Part shown: positions 7,029 through 14,181 of the stretch, piece after piece
How the letters are laid out: the number at the start of each line of letters is the position of its first letter
Numbering within the stretch: the stretch's first letter is position 1
Origin: an uncultured Bacillota bacterium
GTDB lineage: Bacteria; Bacillota; Dehalobacteriia; UBA7702
Assembly: GCA_902766525.1 (NCBI GenBank)
Contig: CACXDX010000021.1
Coordinates: forward strand, 1 to 15,928
Direction: 5' to 3'
Length of the DNA stretch: 15,928 nt
The notes under the pieces: generated by a model
The model's database searches: none
What the model was told of the DNA's origin: nothing
Seen by the model: only the letters and a program-made list of their open reading frames with translations
Translations under genes and position numbers: made by a program

Positions 7029-7406
7029 TTGGAAGCAACGAGTCGCCACGTGCTGGCAGAATTCTACGGCAGTCCCGCAGAAATCCTCAATAACGTCAAG
7101 ATCATCGAAAAAGAGATCTGCAGAGCGGCTCTGGCCGCCGGCGCCGAGATCCGGGAGGTGGTTTTTCACAAGTTCGCCCCCCAGGGAGTCAGCGGCGTGC
7201 TGATCATCTCCGAGAGCCACATCTCGATCCACACCTGGCCGGAGCTGAACTACGCTTCCGTCGACGTCTATACCTGCGGTACGACGGTGGATCCCTGGGA
7301 CGCCGTGCGCAGCCTCAAAGAAAACCTGCAAGCGGAAAAAGCCGAAGGCATCGAAGTGCTCCGCGGCGACGGCATCCCTCACAAAACCAAAGAAGAAATC
7401 ATATAA
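7029..7406 (+). CDS. speD: S-adenosylmethionine decarboxylase proenzyme
   Basis: SpeD decarboxylates SAM to supply aminopropyl groups for spermidine synthesis. The frame is open further upstream, but the match to the family begins at TTG 7029 (MEATSRHVLAEFYG), which has AGAAGGAGA 10 bases upstream; this gives 125 residues, the size of the small prokaryotic class. The proenzyme cleaves itself between E62 and S63 in LIISESHISIHTW, and S63 becomes the catalytic pyruvoyl group. The other active-site landmarks are present: AEIREVVFHKFAPQGVSG, H64 and H68, and SVDVYTCG with the catalytic cysteine. No spermidine synthase gene is next to it in this window. It has its own promoter and terminator, so it is a single-gene unit. 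Confidence 0.96.
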   Translation: MEATSRHVLAEFYGSPAEILNNVKIIEKEICRAALAAGAEIREVVFHKFAPQGVSGVLIISESHISIHTWPELNYASVDVYTCGTTVDPWDAVRSLKENLQAEKAEGIEVLRGDGIPHKTKEEII

Positions 7407-7408
7407 CG

Positions 7409-7445
7409 GGTCTTCTCAAAAAAAAGAGCGGACCTGTTTTTTTTT
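7409..7445 (+). terminator. Terminator of speD
   Basis: GGTCTTCTC (7409-7417) pairs with GAGCGGACC (7426-7434) around an A8 loop, with one mismatch and one G-U pair. It is followed by TG and nine T (7437-7445). It begins 3 bases after the speD stop codon. Confidence 0.85.
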
Positions 7446-7456
7446 ATCTCATTTTA

Positions 7457-7471
7457 TGGTAAACTAACATT
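7457..7471 (+). promoter_or_regulatory. Extended -10 promoter placing transcription start at the next gene's ATG
   Basis: TGGTAAACT (7457-7465) is an extended -10 element (TGn plus TAAACT). A start 7 bases downstream of the -10 falls on base 7472, the A of the ATG of the next gene. There is no purine-rich ribosome binding site between 7445 and 7472. Only a T-rich stretch occupies the -35 position. Confidence 0.55.
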
Positions 7472-8131
7472 ATGAAGGATTTATTTGTCAAAACACAAAT
7501 CCATAATGAGATCGGAGAGATCCCGGATTTTCCCGCGGAGAAAGTAAACGCGCTTTGGCGGAAAACGCCGCCGGACAGCAAGGATATCGTTTGCGACCTC
7601 TTTCTTCTGCCCTTTGAGGGCCGCTTCGGCAAAGCGGAGATCGATTACGCCAAAAGTACGACGCTGTTCTTTCTCTCCCTGCTGATCCGGGATGAAATCA
7701 AAGACGGTGCCGTCTTCAGCGAAAAGGAAGCGGTGCTCTACGGCGACTATCTCTTTACCTTGGCCGTTGCCGCCCTGCCCGAAGGGGAAAACGGCAAAGA
7801 CGCCCTGCCTCTGCTGGAAACGATCAAGACCCGGCTGGAAAAAAGCGTCGCTCACAAAAAAGAGGGCTACCGCGAAGAAACCGCCGCCGCCGATTGGGGC
7901 GAAACGACCCGCAGCCTCGCGCTGAAAGCCGCCGAAAAAGCCGAACGCGGTGAAGGGGAAAAAGCGGCCTACGCCGCTCTCGGCACCGCTCTCGGCGCGC
8001 TCTGGGGCGCGCTCTACGAGACCGGCTCGGCCTCGTCTTCCCTTTACAGCGAAGTCGAAGATAAAGCCGCGGCCTGCCCTTTCGGCGCGGAACTTGCGGC
8101 CTATGCCGAAAAATGGAGAGATCAACGGTGA
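7472..8131 (+). CDS. HepS-like small subunit of polyprenyl diphosphate synthase (degenerate prenyl-synthase fold)
   Basis: This 219-residue protein is probably the non-catalytic partner of the prenyl synthase encoded next. In Bacillus the HepS/HepT pair makes heptaprenyl diphosphate for the menaquinone side chain. The segment LFFLSLLIRDEIKD (65-78) plus EAVLYGDYLFTLAVAAL (86-102) lines up with LIHTASLIHDDIVDE and ETAVYCGDLLLLKAV of the downstream enzyme, but the Asp-rich DDxxD motif is lost (RDEIK). That is how HepS relates to catalytic subunits. The rest is helical and Glu/Lys/Ala-rich. Its stop overlaps the next start by 4 bases, which supports coupled expression. It appears to lack a ribosome binding site (see the promoter at 7457). 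Direct family recognition is weak; the context and the internal alignment carry the call. Confidence 0.55.
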   Translation: MKDLFVKTQIHNEIGEIPDFPAEKVNALWRKTPPDSKDIVCDLFLLPFEGRFGKAEIDYAKSTTLFFLSLLIRDEIKDGAVFSEKEAVLYGDYLFTLAVAALPEGENGKDALPLLETIKTRLEKSVAHKKEGYREETAAADWGETTRSLALKAAEKAERGEGEKAAYAALGTALGALWGALYETGSASSSLYSEVEDKAAACPFGAELAAYAEKWRDQR

Positions 8132-9117
8132 ACATCAAAAGATCCTCTCTGCCCGCTTTCTACCGTGAGATCGGCGGAGACCTTCAAAAAACAGAAGAAA
8201 GACTGCTTGAAATGGCCGTTTCGGACAACGAAGAACTGCAGGAGGCCGCTTTGAAGCTGATCAACAGCGGCGGCAAGAGACTGCGCCCCGCTCTGGTGCT
8301 GCTGGCGGGGAAATGCGGCAGCGTTGAGAAAAACAAAGACAAGCTGATCGACGCCGCCGCAGCCATCGAACTGATCCACACCGCCAGCCTCATCCACGAC
8401 GACATTGTCGATGAGACGCCGCTGCGGCGGGGGCAGCCGACGCTGAATCACCTCTACGGCGCGGAAACGGCGGTCTACTGCGGCGATTTGCTGCTGCTGA
8501 AGGCCGTCATCGCGATCGCCGCCTGCGGCGACAAAGAAGTTTACAAAGCCGTCAACGACACCGCGAACGAAATGTGCCGGGGGGAATTTCTCCAATCCCG
8601 GGCCGCGAAAACGGCGGATATCGGCAATGAGGAATATCTGACCGTCATCCGCCGCAAAACGGCGAATCTGATGGCCTGCGCCTGTAAGATCGGTGCTCTC
8701 ATCGCCGGAGCCGGGCCAAAGACCGTCGCCGCCCTCTCCCGCTTCGGAGAAAATCTCGGCCTCGCCTTTCAGATCACCGACGATATCCTCGACTACATCG
8801 CCGATGACAGCGTTTTCGGCAAGCGCGTCGGCAGCGACCTGCGGGAAGGGCTGGCCACCATGCCGCTGATCTGCGCTTATGAGCGGAGCGGCGAAAAAGA
8901 GATGCTGCGCCGTCTCTTTCGCCTGAGCCGCACATCGGAAAAGGCCGCCGCGGAACTGCTGGCCATCGTCAATCGCGACGAGGGCTGCCAGAGAGCGACG
9001 GAAATCGCCCTGAGCTACGTCAAAGAGGCCAAAGCGGCACTGGCGGATATCGAAAACGAAGAAGTCCGCCGCTGCTTTTTTGAGATCGCCGACGCCGTCA
9101 GCGAGCGCCGCAGATAA
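8128..9117 (+). CDS. All-trans polyprenyl diphosphate synthase, long-chain type
   Basis: This enzyme extends an allylic diphosphate with isopentenyl diphosphate, most likely to the C35-C45 side chain of menaquinone. The 329 residues carry all signature motifs: GGKRLRP (48-54), first Asp-rich motif DDIVD (91-95) followed by RRGQPT, IRRKTANL with its lysine (174-181), and second Asp-rich motif FQITDDILDY (214-223). Small residues A86 and S87 ahead of the first DDxxD favour a long chain. The start is GTG 8128, which overlaps the previous stop as GTGA and has GGAGAG 7 bases upstream; an upstream ATG at 8113 would give 334 residues but has no such site. With the HepS-like gene before it, it resembles hepS-hepT. 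The exact chain length is not readable. Confidence 0.92.
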   Translation: MNIKRSSLPAFYREIGGDLQKTEERLLEMAVSDNEELQEAALKLINSGGKRLRPALVLLAGKCGSVEKNKDKLIDAAAAIELIHTASLIHDDIVDETPLRRGQPTLNHLYGAETAVYCGDLLLLKAVIAIAACGDKEVYKAVNDTANEMCRGEFLQSRAAKTADIGNEEYLTVIRRKTANLMACACKIGALIAGAGPKTVAALSRFGENLGLAFQITDDILDYIADDSVFGKRVGSDLREGLATMPLICAYERSGEKEMLRRLFRLSRTSEKAAAELLAIVNRDEGCQRATEIALSYVKEAKAALADIENEEVRRCFFEIADAVSERRR

Positions 9118-9128
9118 GGAGAGGAAAG

Positions 9129-9737
9129 ATGAAACGACCCGCGAAAATCGGTCTCGCCGTGATCCTCGCTTTCTGGCTCGTCATCATCGTCCTGCTGATC
9201 TTCGCCGCCAACCGTCCCGCCCACGTCGAAAGCGGCGATCGGCGCTGCGATCATCCCGACGACGGCTACAGCTACCTGCTCAAGAGCGGCTGGGAAACGA
9301 GAGCGTGCGAAGAAAAGCGTCTGCTGCTCAGCAATGAAACATACGACGCCGCCGTCGTCTTTCTCCTGGAAACCGGCGGCTACGAATACAAATCCGGCGC
9401 CGCCGTCGCCAAGATGCTGGTGAAAGCCATGAGCGAAGAATACGGCGACGCGGTGCGCTTCGACGAAAACAGTCCCGCCGTCGCCGACAGTATTTACGAA
9501 GGCATCCGTTTCGGCGGCAGCATCAACGGGGATGAAGCGCTCTTCTTCGTCTTTCACCCCGACGTCGGTCTGCGCCTCTACGCCGTCTGCGTCTATGATG
9601 AGGCCGTTCCCGAAAAGATCAAAAAGGAGGCCGAGGCGATGGCCGTCTCGGCGGAATTTGACGATGTCGGCGCCGTCTACGCAAAATATATGAGCGAAAC
9701 GAAGGAGACAAAAGAAACAAAAGAAACGGAAGAATAA
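9129..9737 (+). CDS. Small membrane-anchored protein of unknown function with (ETK)-repeat tail
   Basis: I do not recognise this 202-residue protein. One hydrophobic segment (about 8-27, AVILAFWLVIIVLLIFAA) after three basic residues makes an N-terminal signal anchor. The following domain of about 150 residues mixes helices and strands (DAAVVFLLETGGYEYKSG, RFGGSINGDEALFFVFHPD), recalling PsbP/LpqN-like small extracytoplasmic domains, without a confident match. The last residues are a low-complexity repeat of TKE units. AGGAGAGGA overlaps the stop of the prenyl synthase gene and lies 3-4 bases before the ATG, so this is the third gene of that operon. Whether it takes part in quinone synthesis is unknown. 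The operon terminator follows at 9791. Confidence 0.8.
   Translation: MKRPAKIGLAVILAFWLVIIVLLIFAANRPAHVESGDRRCDHPDDGYSYLLKSGWETRACEEKRLLLSNETYDAAVVFLLETGGYEYKSGAAVAKMLVKAMSEEYGDAVRFDENSPAVADSIYEGIRFGGSINGDEALFFVFHPDVGLRLYAVCVYDEAVPEKIKKEAEAMAVSAEFDDVGAVYAKYMSETKETKETKETEE
9697..9735 (+). repeat. Short tandem repeat encoding the TKE tail
   Basis: Imperfect 9-base units of the type GAAACAAAA/GAAACGAAG are repeated about three to four times at the 3' end of the preceding gene, giving TKETKETKETEE. The array is short and could vary by slippage in 9-base, frame-preserving steps. Confidence 0.6.
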
Positions 9738-9790
9738 AAAAATCCCCCAAAGGGGAGAAACGAACAAAGCATATTCCTCGGGAAACGGGA

Positions 9791-9823
9791 ACAGCCGCGG
9801 TTAAAAACCGCGGCTGTTTTTTT
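9791..9823 (+). terminator. Strong terminator of the prenyl synthase operon
   Basis: ACAGCCGCGGTT (9791-9802) and AACCGCGGCTGT (9806-9817) form a perfect 12-bp stem with an AAA loop, followed by a T-run to 9823. Read on the minus strand there is no good T-run, so it serves the plus-strand operon best, although the minus-strand gene also ends next to it at 9847. Confidence 0.92.
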
Positions 9824-9846
9824 ATTCGGTTATTGTTTCACACACT

Positions 9847-11142
9847 TCAGAATTTGCCGCTGTGTCCCGAGAATCCGCCGCCGCCGATGGTGGTACCGCC
9901 GCCGTGGCTGTTGTCGGATTGGGGAATCGGGGCAATGACTTCGGTGATATGGGAAAACTGATCGTCACGGGCGGAAAAATTCAAGCTGTCGGTCATCAGG
10001 TAATCCGCGGCGGCCGTGCCCTTGATCGCCGTTTTCATCGATTTTTTCAGCGTGGAGCAGATCAAAAAGGCGAAGATCAGCGGCAGGAAGATGACGATGG
10101 CCAGCCTGATCAGAAAGCTGCCGATCCCCGAGGAGCCGCTGTTCACGTCATAGGGGTTGCCGGCCTCCTGCAGAGACAGATATTTTCCGGAAACTTCCAC
10201 GTAGTCGCTGAAACCGGCGAAATAATCATCCTCGGCGAAATCATCGAGAAACTCATCGGCCAGCTTTTCCTTGCCGTAATCGGTAAAGGCGGCGTTGCCC
10301 TTATCACCGTGGGCAATGAGGCTGTAGTCGCGGTCGTCCATGCTGAGCAGCAGGAAAACACCGTCGGCCGTATCGCCGTAACCGAAACCGTTGTCCGTAA
10401 AGATCTTCGTCGCGGCCTCGTAAACGCCGGCGCTGTCGTAGTCGCGGTAATCGGCGACGATCATCCCGTAGATGCCGCAACCATGTTCTTCGGAAAGGCG
10501 CGCCGCGGCTTCATTGAGTTCATTGAGCTCGCTTTCATCGAGGAGTCCCAATTCATCGACGAAAAAGGCCGTCTGCGCAGACGTCGTATCCGCCGCTTCC
10601 AGAACGGAACCGAGGATGTTGTCGACGACATCGGCGTAAGCGGTCAAGCCCTGTTCACAGATGGCCTGATCCGCCGCGAGATCGCCGCTCCAGGCCGAAG
10701 GCGTGAAGTAAATATCCAGAGCCGTGCGCAGCGTATCGCGGTATTCCTCATTGAAGAGGGAGGCGGCGTCGCCGCCGAAGCAGAGGCTGTAACCCTTGCA
10801 GGTCAGCCCGGTGCCGTCCTCGGCGAGCAGCAGCATGAGCAAAATACCATCGTCGCCGTCGCCGTAGCCGTATTCGTATTTATCGTAAAAAACTTCGGCG
10901 TAATCGTCGAGGCTGTAGCCTTCGCTGTCCTTGACGATATCGACTCTCGTCTCGATGGCGTAACGGTCGGAGACGTCTTTGAGCGCGGTATCGCTGAGAG
11001 AAGTCATCAGCGCGGCGTCGAATTTGTCGGTACCGTCGTAGATCAGGCCGTAATCCCGAAAGGCGAGGACCGGGGAAACGGCAAAGACGAGAAGAAGCAA
11101 ACCGCAGCAAAGAGCGAGAAGAAATCGTTTCACTGTCTTCAC
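9847..11142 (-). CDS. TPM-domain membrane protein with two TPM-like modules (YdjH-like)
   Basis: The 431-residue protein has a signal peptide (1-27, ending SPVLA), a first TPM/Psb32-like region (about 28-180), a second, clearer one (about 193-325, FFVDELGLLDESELNELNEAA at its start), one membrane helix (about 341-362), a basic cytoplasmic stretch and a Gly-rich end (GGGGFSGHSGKF) typical of TPM proteins. The two modules share YGYGDGDDGILLMLLL (91-106) and FGYGDTADGVFLLLSM (253-268), so they look duplicated. TPM domains are extracytoplasmic and some have phosphatase activity or a structural role. In Bacillus, TPM protein YdjH works with YdjG and YdjI in membrane-stress complexes. It is the last gene of the four-gene operon, 6 bases after the zinc-ribbon gene, and has no clear terminator. 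Confidence 0.85.
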   Translation of the reverse strand: MKTVKRFLLALCCGLLLLVFAVSPVLAFRDYGLIYDGTDKFDAALMTSLSDTALKDVSDRYAIETRVDIVKDSEGYSLDDYAEVFYDKYEYGYGDGDDGILLMLLLAEDGTGLTCKGYSLCFGGDAASLFNEEYRDTLRTALDIYFTPSAWSGDLAADQAICEQGLTAYADVVDNILGSVLEAADTTSAQTAFFVDELGLLDESELNELNEAAARLSEEHGCGIYGMIVADYRDYDSAGVYEAATKIFTDNGFGYGDTADGVFLLLSMDDRDYSLIAHGDKGNAAFTDYGKEKLADEFLDDFAEDDYFAGFSDYVEVSGKYLSLQEAGNPYDVNSGSSGIGSFLIRLAIVIFLPLIFAFLICSTLKKSMKTAIKGTAAADYLMTDSLNFSARDDQFSHITEVIAPIPQSDNSHGGGTTIGGGGFSGHSGKF

Positions 11143-11148
11143 CTCCCC

Positions 11149-12285
11149 TTACATCAAAAACAGAGCCAGCACCGCCATGAGCGGCAAGGCAATGGCGGCA
11201 AAGGTCAGCCAGTATTTTTTGGTATCCACGGGCAGATCGCCGATGAACTTCCCGGTCTGTCCGTTCATGGCGAAAAGATAAACCTGATCCCGCCATTTCG
11301 TCGTCAGCAGCCAAACCGGCAGCATGGCATATTTGGGCTCGGCCCGGTCCATGGTGACCCGCTGAGATACCGGCGTACAGCTCTGATAACCGGCGGCGGC
11401 ATCCTCCCGGATCATGTTGAAGGCGGTATTCTTGGCTCTGGCGTCGGCGCGAACGGCGCACTGCTCAACGTCGACGTCGTACTTATCCGCGAGAAAGCCG
11501 GGCATATAGGCGGTGGAAAAAGGTTTGATCTCCGAGTAATCGAAGGGCTCGATGGCGTCCATCATCTCATCGGGCATCTTGCTGGAAGCGTCGGCGGGAA
11601 TACCGTTGAAATCCATGCTGCCGACGCGGTGCACATTGTAATGTTCCGTGGTGGTGACGATATTCTTTTTATCGGTGACGGAGAAGGTCCGCGTCGCCTC
11701 AAAGAGGACGTCGGCGGAGACGGTACCGTCAAAGAGCCAGAAAGGCACGTAAATGCCTTGGATCTCCTCAAGGTGGTTCTGATCCGTAAAAGATCGGGGC
11801 AGGAAAAACTTGCCCTTGTAGTGATTTTTCAAAGCGGCGACGGCCTGATTCTTATCGACTTTGAAGGGGATCACGTAATCGGGTCTCAGCGTGCCGCTGA
11901 ACTGACCCGGCACAATGGTGGGATTACCGCAATAAGGGCAGCTCGTCGCCGCCGTATTTTCATCACAGATCAGTTCCGCGCCGCAGGAGGGGCAGGAATA
12001 GATCTTCATCTTTTTGCCGTCTTCACCCCAATTATCTTCCAGGGAAGTAAAATCCCAGCCCTCTTTTTTGAGATCCTCGGCGGTAGCGGCGGCCGCGACT
12101 TCCTCGGCATCGGCTTTCTCCTTGGCGGCGGCGGCTTTGGCTTCGGCCTCGGCCATCATCGCCTCGATCTCGCCGACCTCAAAGGTACTGCCGCAGTAGT
12201 CGCATTCCAGCTTGCCCGATTTCTCCGCAAAACGGAGGGGGCCGGTACAGGCGGGACACTTGTAATTTGTTACCTGATCCGTCAT
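11149..12285 (-). CDS. Double zinc-ribbon protein with C-terminal membrane anchor (YdjG-like)
   Basis: 378 residues. The N-terminus has one CPAC/CDYC zinc ribbon (C10, C13, C28, C31), an Ala/Lys/Glu-rich coiled coil (about 38-75), a second CPSC/CPYC ribbon (C98, C101, C116, C119), a large domain with VIPFKVDK, YVPFWLFDG and PVWLLTTKW, and a hydrophobic C-terminal helix (about 357-377). The ribbons should face the cytoplasm. The architecture is like YdjG of Bacillus and the widespread TFIIB-type zinc-ribbon proteins of gut Bacillota. ATG at 12285 is chosen because GGAGG lies 10 bases upstream; the longer frame to 12351 would overlap the lipoprotein gene by 38 bases. The operon context points to a membrane-stress or membrane-organisation role; the molecular activity is unknown. 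Confidence 0.85.
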   Translation of the reverse strand: MTDQVTNYKCPACTGPLRFAEKSGKLECDYCGSTFEVGEIEAMMAEAEAKAAAAKEKADAEEVAAAATAEDLKKEGWDFTSLEDNWGEDGKKMKIYSCPSCGAELICDENTAATSCPYCGNPTIVPGQFSGTLRPDYVIPFKVDKNQAVAALKNHYKGKFFLPRSFTDQNHLEEIQGIYVPFWLFDGTVSADVLFEATRTFSVTDKKNIVTTTEHYNVHRVGSMDFNGIPADASSKMPDEMMDAIEPFDYSEIKPFSTAYMPGFLADKYDVDVEQCAVRADARAKNTAFNMIREDAAAGYQSCTPVSQRVTMDRAEPKYAMLPVWLLTTKWRDQVYLFAMNGQTGKFIGDLPVDTKKYWLTFAAIALPLMAVLALFLM

Positions 12286-12313
12286 GCTGTCGGTGCCTCC
12301 TTCTTTGTCGGGA

Positions 12314-12697
12314 TCATTCTCCGCTTTCCGCGGCGGCGTCACCGCGTTCAAAGGTGAAATTCATACCCATGCCCATGAGATCAACGACGATGACGCCGTT
12401 GTCGATGGTGCCCTGGCTGGTTTCACCGTCGATTTCAAGAGTGAGCGTCTTATCTTCGGCAGCTTCCCATTTCAAACCGAAATCCTGGTTTTCCATGGTG
12501 ATCGTGCCCTTGCCGCCGCTTTTCAGCTCGAGGGTAACGCCGTCGGGATAGACTTCGTTGATATCCAGCGAAATACCGCTCATTTCCACGGAAACACATT
12601 CATAGACGCCGGCGTTGGGATCATCGGGGGCGCTGCCGCAGGCGGCGGCGGTCAGTAAAAGACATAAACATAATAACAGAGCAACACTCTTTTTCAT
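12314..12697 (-). CDS. Small lipoprotein of unknown function
   Basis: The 127-residue protein starts MKKSVALLLCLCLLLTAAAC: a lipoprotein signal peptide with the modified cysteine at position 20 (AAAC, with Ala rather than Leu at -3). The mature part is short and beta-rich (VTLELKSGGKGTITMEN, TLTLEIDGETSQGTIDNGVIVVDL), similar in style to small lipocalin-like beta domains found in many Bacillota lipoproteins. ATG has a perfect AGGAGGT site. It lies 73 bases after the SPFH gene and 28 bases before the zinc-ribbon gene. It has no counterpart in the Bacillus ydjFGHI cluster as I know it, so it may be an added extracytoplasmic part of the complex. Function unknown. Confidence 0.85.
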   Translation of the reverse strand: MKKSVALLLCLCLLLTAAACGSAPDDPNAGVYECVSVEMSGISLDINEVYPDGVTLELKSGGKGTITMENQDFGLKWEAAEDKTLTLEIDGETSQGTIDNGVIVVDLMGMGMNFTFERGDAAAESGE

Positions 12698-12770
12698 TTT
12701 TTTACCTCCTGTTTTTTAAATCATTTCCGTTCCCGGGCGGAATTTCCCGATCGCTTCGGAAAGAAAAGGA

Positions 12771-14144
12771 TCATTGGACATCTCCGTCGTCAAAGGGGTC
12801 ACCGCATTCGGGACAGAATTTCGGGGGGTTGGCGGGATCACTCGGTTCCCAGCCGCATTTGTCGCATTTGTACTGAGGGACGCCGGCGGGCTTGGCTTTG
12901 CCGCATTCGGCGCAGAATTTTCCTTTGTTCACGGCGCCGCATTCGCAGGTCCAGCCGTCAACGGGTTTGGCCGCGCCGCATTCGGGACAGAATTTCCCCG
13001 TGGCGGTCGCCCCGCATTTGCAGGTCCAACTGTCGGCGGCGGGCTGAGGTTCGGGCTTTTTGGCGCCGCACTGGGGACAGAAATTGCCGTTGACCGTCGC
13101 GCCGCAGCTGCACTTCCAGCCTTCTCCTCCGGCCTGCCGGTCCATTTGATAGAGATTGTTGGCGTTCATGCCGCCGGCCGCACCGGCCATATTCATGCCC
13201 ATGAAGGCCATGGCGGCGCCGGCGCCTTCGTTGGCAGCGGCGTTCTGCATCGCCTGCGCCTGAGAGCCGACGAGATGAGCGGCGGCCATGTTGGGATCGC
13301 GGAAAGCAGCGTTGCGCTGGAGTTCCTTGATCATCTTTTCGTCTTCTTCGCTTGCCTTCACGCTGGAGACCCCGAAGGAGACGATCTCGATACCGCGCAG
13401 ATCACGCCATTTTTCCGAGAGCTCTTCATTGAGAGCGTCGGCCAGCTCCATGGTGTGGGCAGGCAATTCACTGTAGCGGACGCCCATCGCCGAGATCTTG
13501 GCGAAGGCCGGCTGCAGGGCGGTAAGGAGTTCGGTCTTAAGCTGACTGTCGATCTCATCACGGCTGTAGGAAGATTCGACGTTGCCGCAGATATTGGTAT
13601 AGAAAAGGATCGGGTTGCTCAGATGATAGCTGTATTCACCAAAGCAGCGAATGGCGATATCGACGTCGAGGCCGACACGGGTATCGACGATGCGGAAGGG
13701 CACCGGCGAGGGCGTGCCGTACTTATTGCCGATCAGCTCTTTGATATTGAAATAATAGACACGCTGATCTTTGGGGGGTTCGCCGCCATAGGTAAAACGC
13801 TTGCCGATATTCTTAAAGACTTCTTTGATGCTTTCGCCGAGGGAACCGCTGAAGATCGAGGGTTCCGTCGACATATCATAGGTGTATTCACCGGGCTCGG
13901 CGCAAACGTCAACGACTTTGCCCTGTTCGACGATGAGCATGCACTGCCCGTCGGCGACGGCGATAACGGAGCCGTTGCTGATGATGTTATCGCTGCCCTT
14001 GGTATTGCTGGAGCGTCCGGAGGCCCGTTTCCGGCCTTTCACGACCAGAATATCCTTGGGGATCGCCTCACAATAAAAGTACTCTTTCCACTGGTCGGCG
14101 AGAACGCCGCCGGCAGCACCGACTGCCGCTTTGATAAGACCCAT
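12771..14144 (-). CDS. SPFH/band-7 domain protein with four C-terminal zinc ribbons (YdjI-like)
   Basis: The 457-residue protein has an SPFH/virion-core-protein-like domain (about 20-280: DILVVKGRKRASG, SNGSVIAVADGQCMLIVEQGK, EPGEYTYD, RVGLDVDIAIRCFGEYSYHL, GIEIVSFGVSSVKASEEDE), a Met/Ala/Gly-rich linker (about 290-340) and four zinc ribbons (342-364, 372-394, 397-419, 425-451). Bacillus YdjI, an SPFH protein that helps anchor PspA at the membrane, has a shorter C-terminal zinc-ribbon part. SPFH proteins form oligomeric membrane scaffolds; this one has no obvious transmembrane helix beyond a short Ala/Gly-rich N-terminus, so membrane contact may be through partners. ATG 14144 is chosen because AAGGAG lies 7 bases upstream; the frame runs 17 codons further without a site. 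First gene of the four-gene operon. Confidence 0.87.
   Translation of the reverse strand: MGLIKAAVGAAGGVLADQWKEYFYCEAIPKDILVVKGRKRASGRSSNTKGSDNIISNGSVIAVADGQCMLIVEQGKVVDVCAEPGEYTYDMSTEPSIFSGSLGESIKEVFKNIGKRFTYGGEPPKDQRVYYFNIKELIGNKYGTPSPVPFRIVDTRVGLDVDIAIRCFGEYSYHLSNPILFYTNICGNVESSYSRDEIDSQLKTELLTALQPAFAKISAMGVRYSELPAHTMELADALNEELSEKWRDLRGIEIVSFGVSSVKASEEDEKMIKELQRNAAFRDPNMAAAHLVGSQAQAMQNAAANEGAGAAMAFMGMNMAGAAGGMNANNLYQMDRQAGGEGWKCSCGATVNGNFCPQCGAKKPEPQPAADSWTCKCGATATGKFCPECGAAKPVDGWTCECGAVNKGKFCAECGKAKPAGVPQYKCDKCGWEPSDPANPPKFCPECGDPFDDGDVQ
12774..13121 (-). repeat. Four tandem zinc-ribbon modules
   Basis: Within the SPFH gene, three near-identical modules of the form W-x-C-x-CGA-x(5-6)-FC-x-x-CG-x-x-KP are followed by a fourth, longer one (YKCDKCGW...KFCPECGDPF). 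Each has two CxC/CxxC pairs. The first three share most residues between the cysteines, which suggests recent internal duplication. Confidence 0.85.
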
Positions 14145-14181
14145 AGTTATACTCCTTTCGTTTGGGTTCTTGCCTCTTTCA

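Noticed and set aside
9743..9756. TCCCC/GGGGA mini-hairpin after the gene at 9129
   Set aside because: It has five base pairs and no following T-run; the perfect 12-bp terminator lies just downstream.
12286..12351. Longer start for the zinc-ribbon gene at 12351
   Set aside because: It would overlap the lipoprotein gene by 38 bases and has no ribosome binding site, while ATG 12285 has GGAGG.
9862..12357. Open frame of about 831 codons on the plus strand opposite the TPM and zinc-ribbon genes
   Set aside because: It is antisense to two genes with clear domains, signal peptide and ribosome binding sites, and is explained by their GC-rich codon usage.
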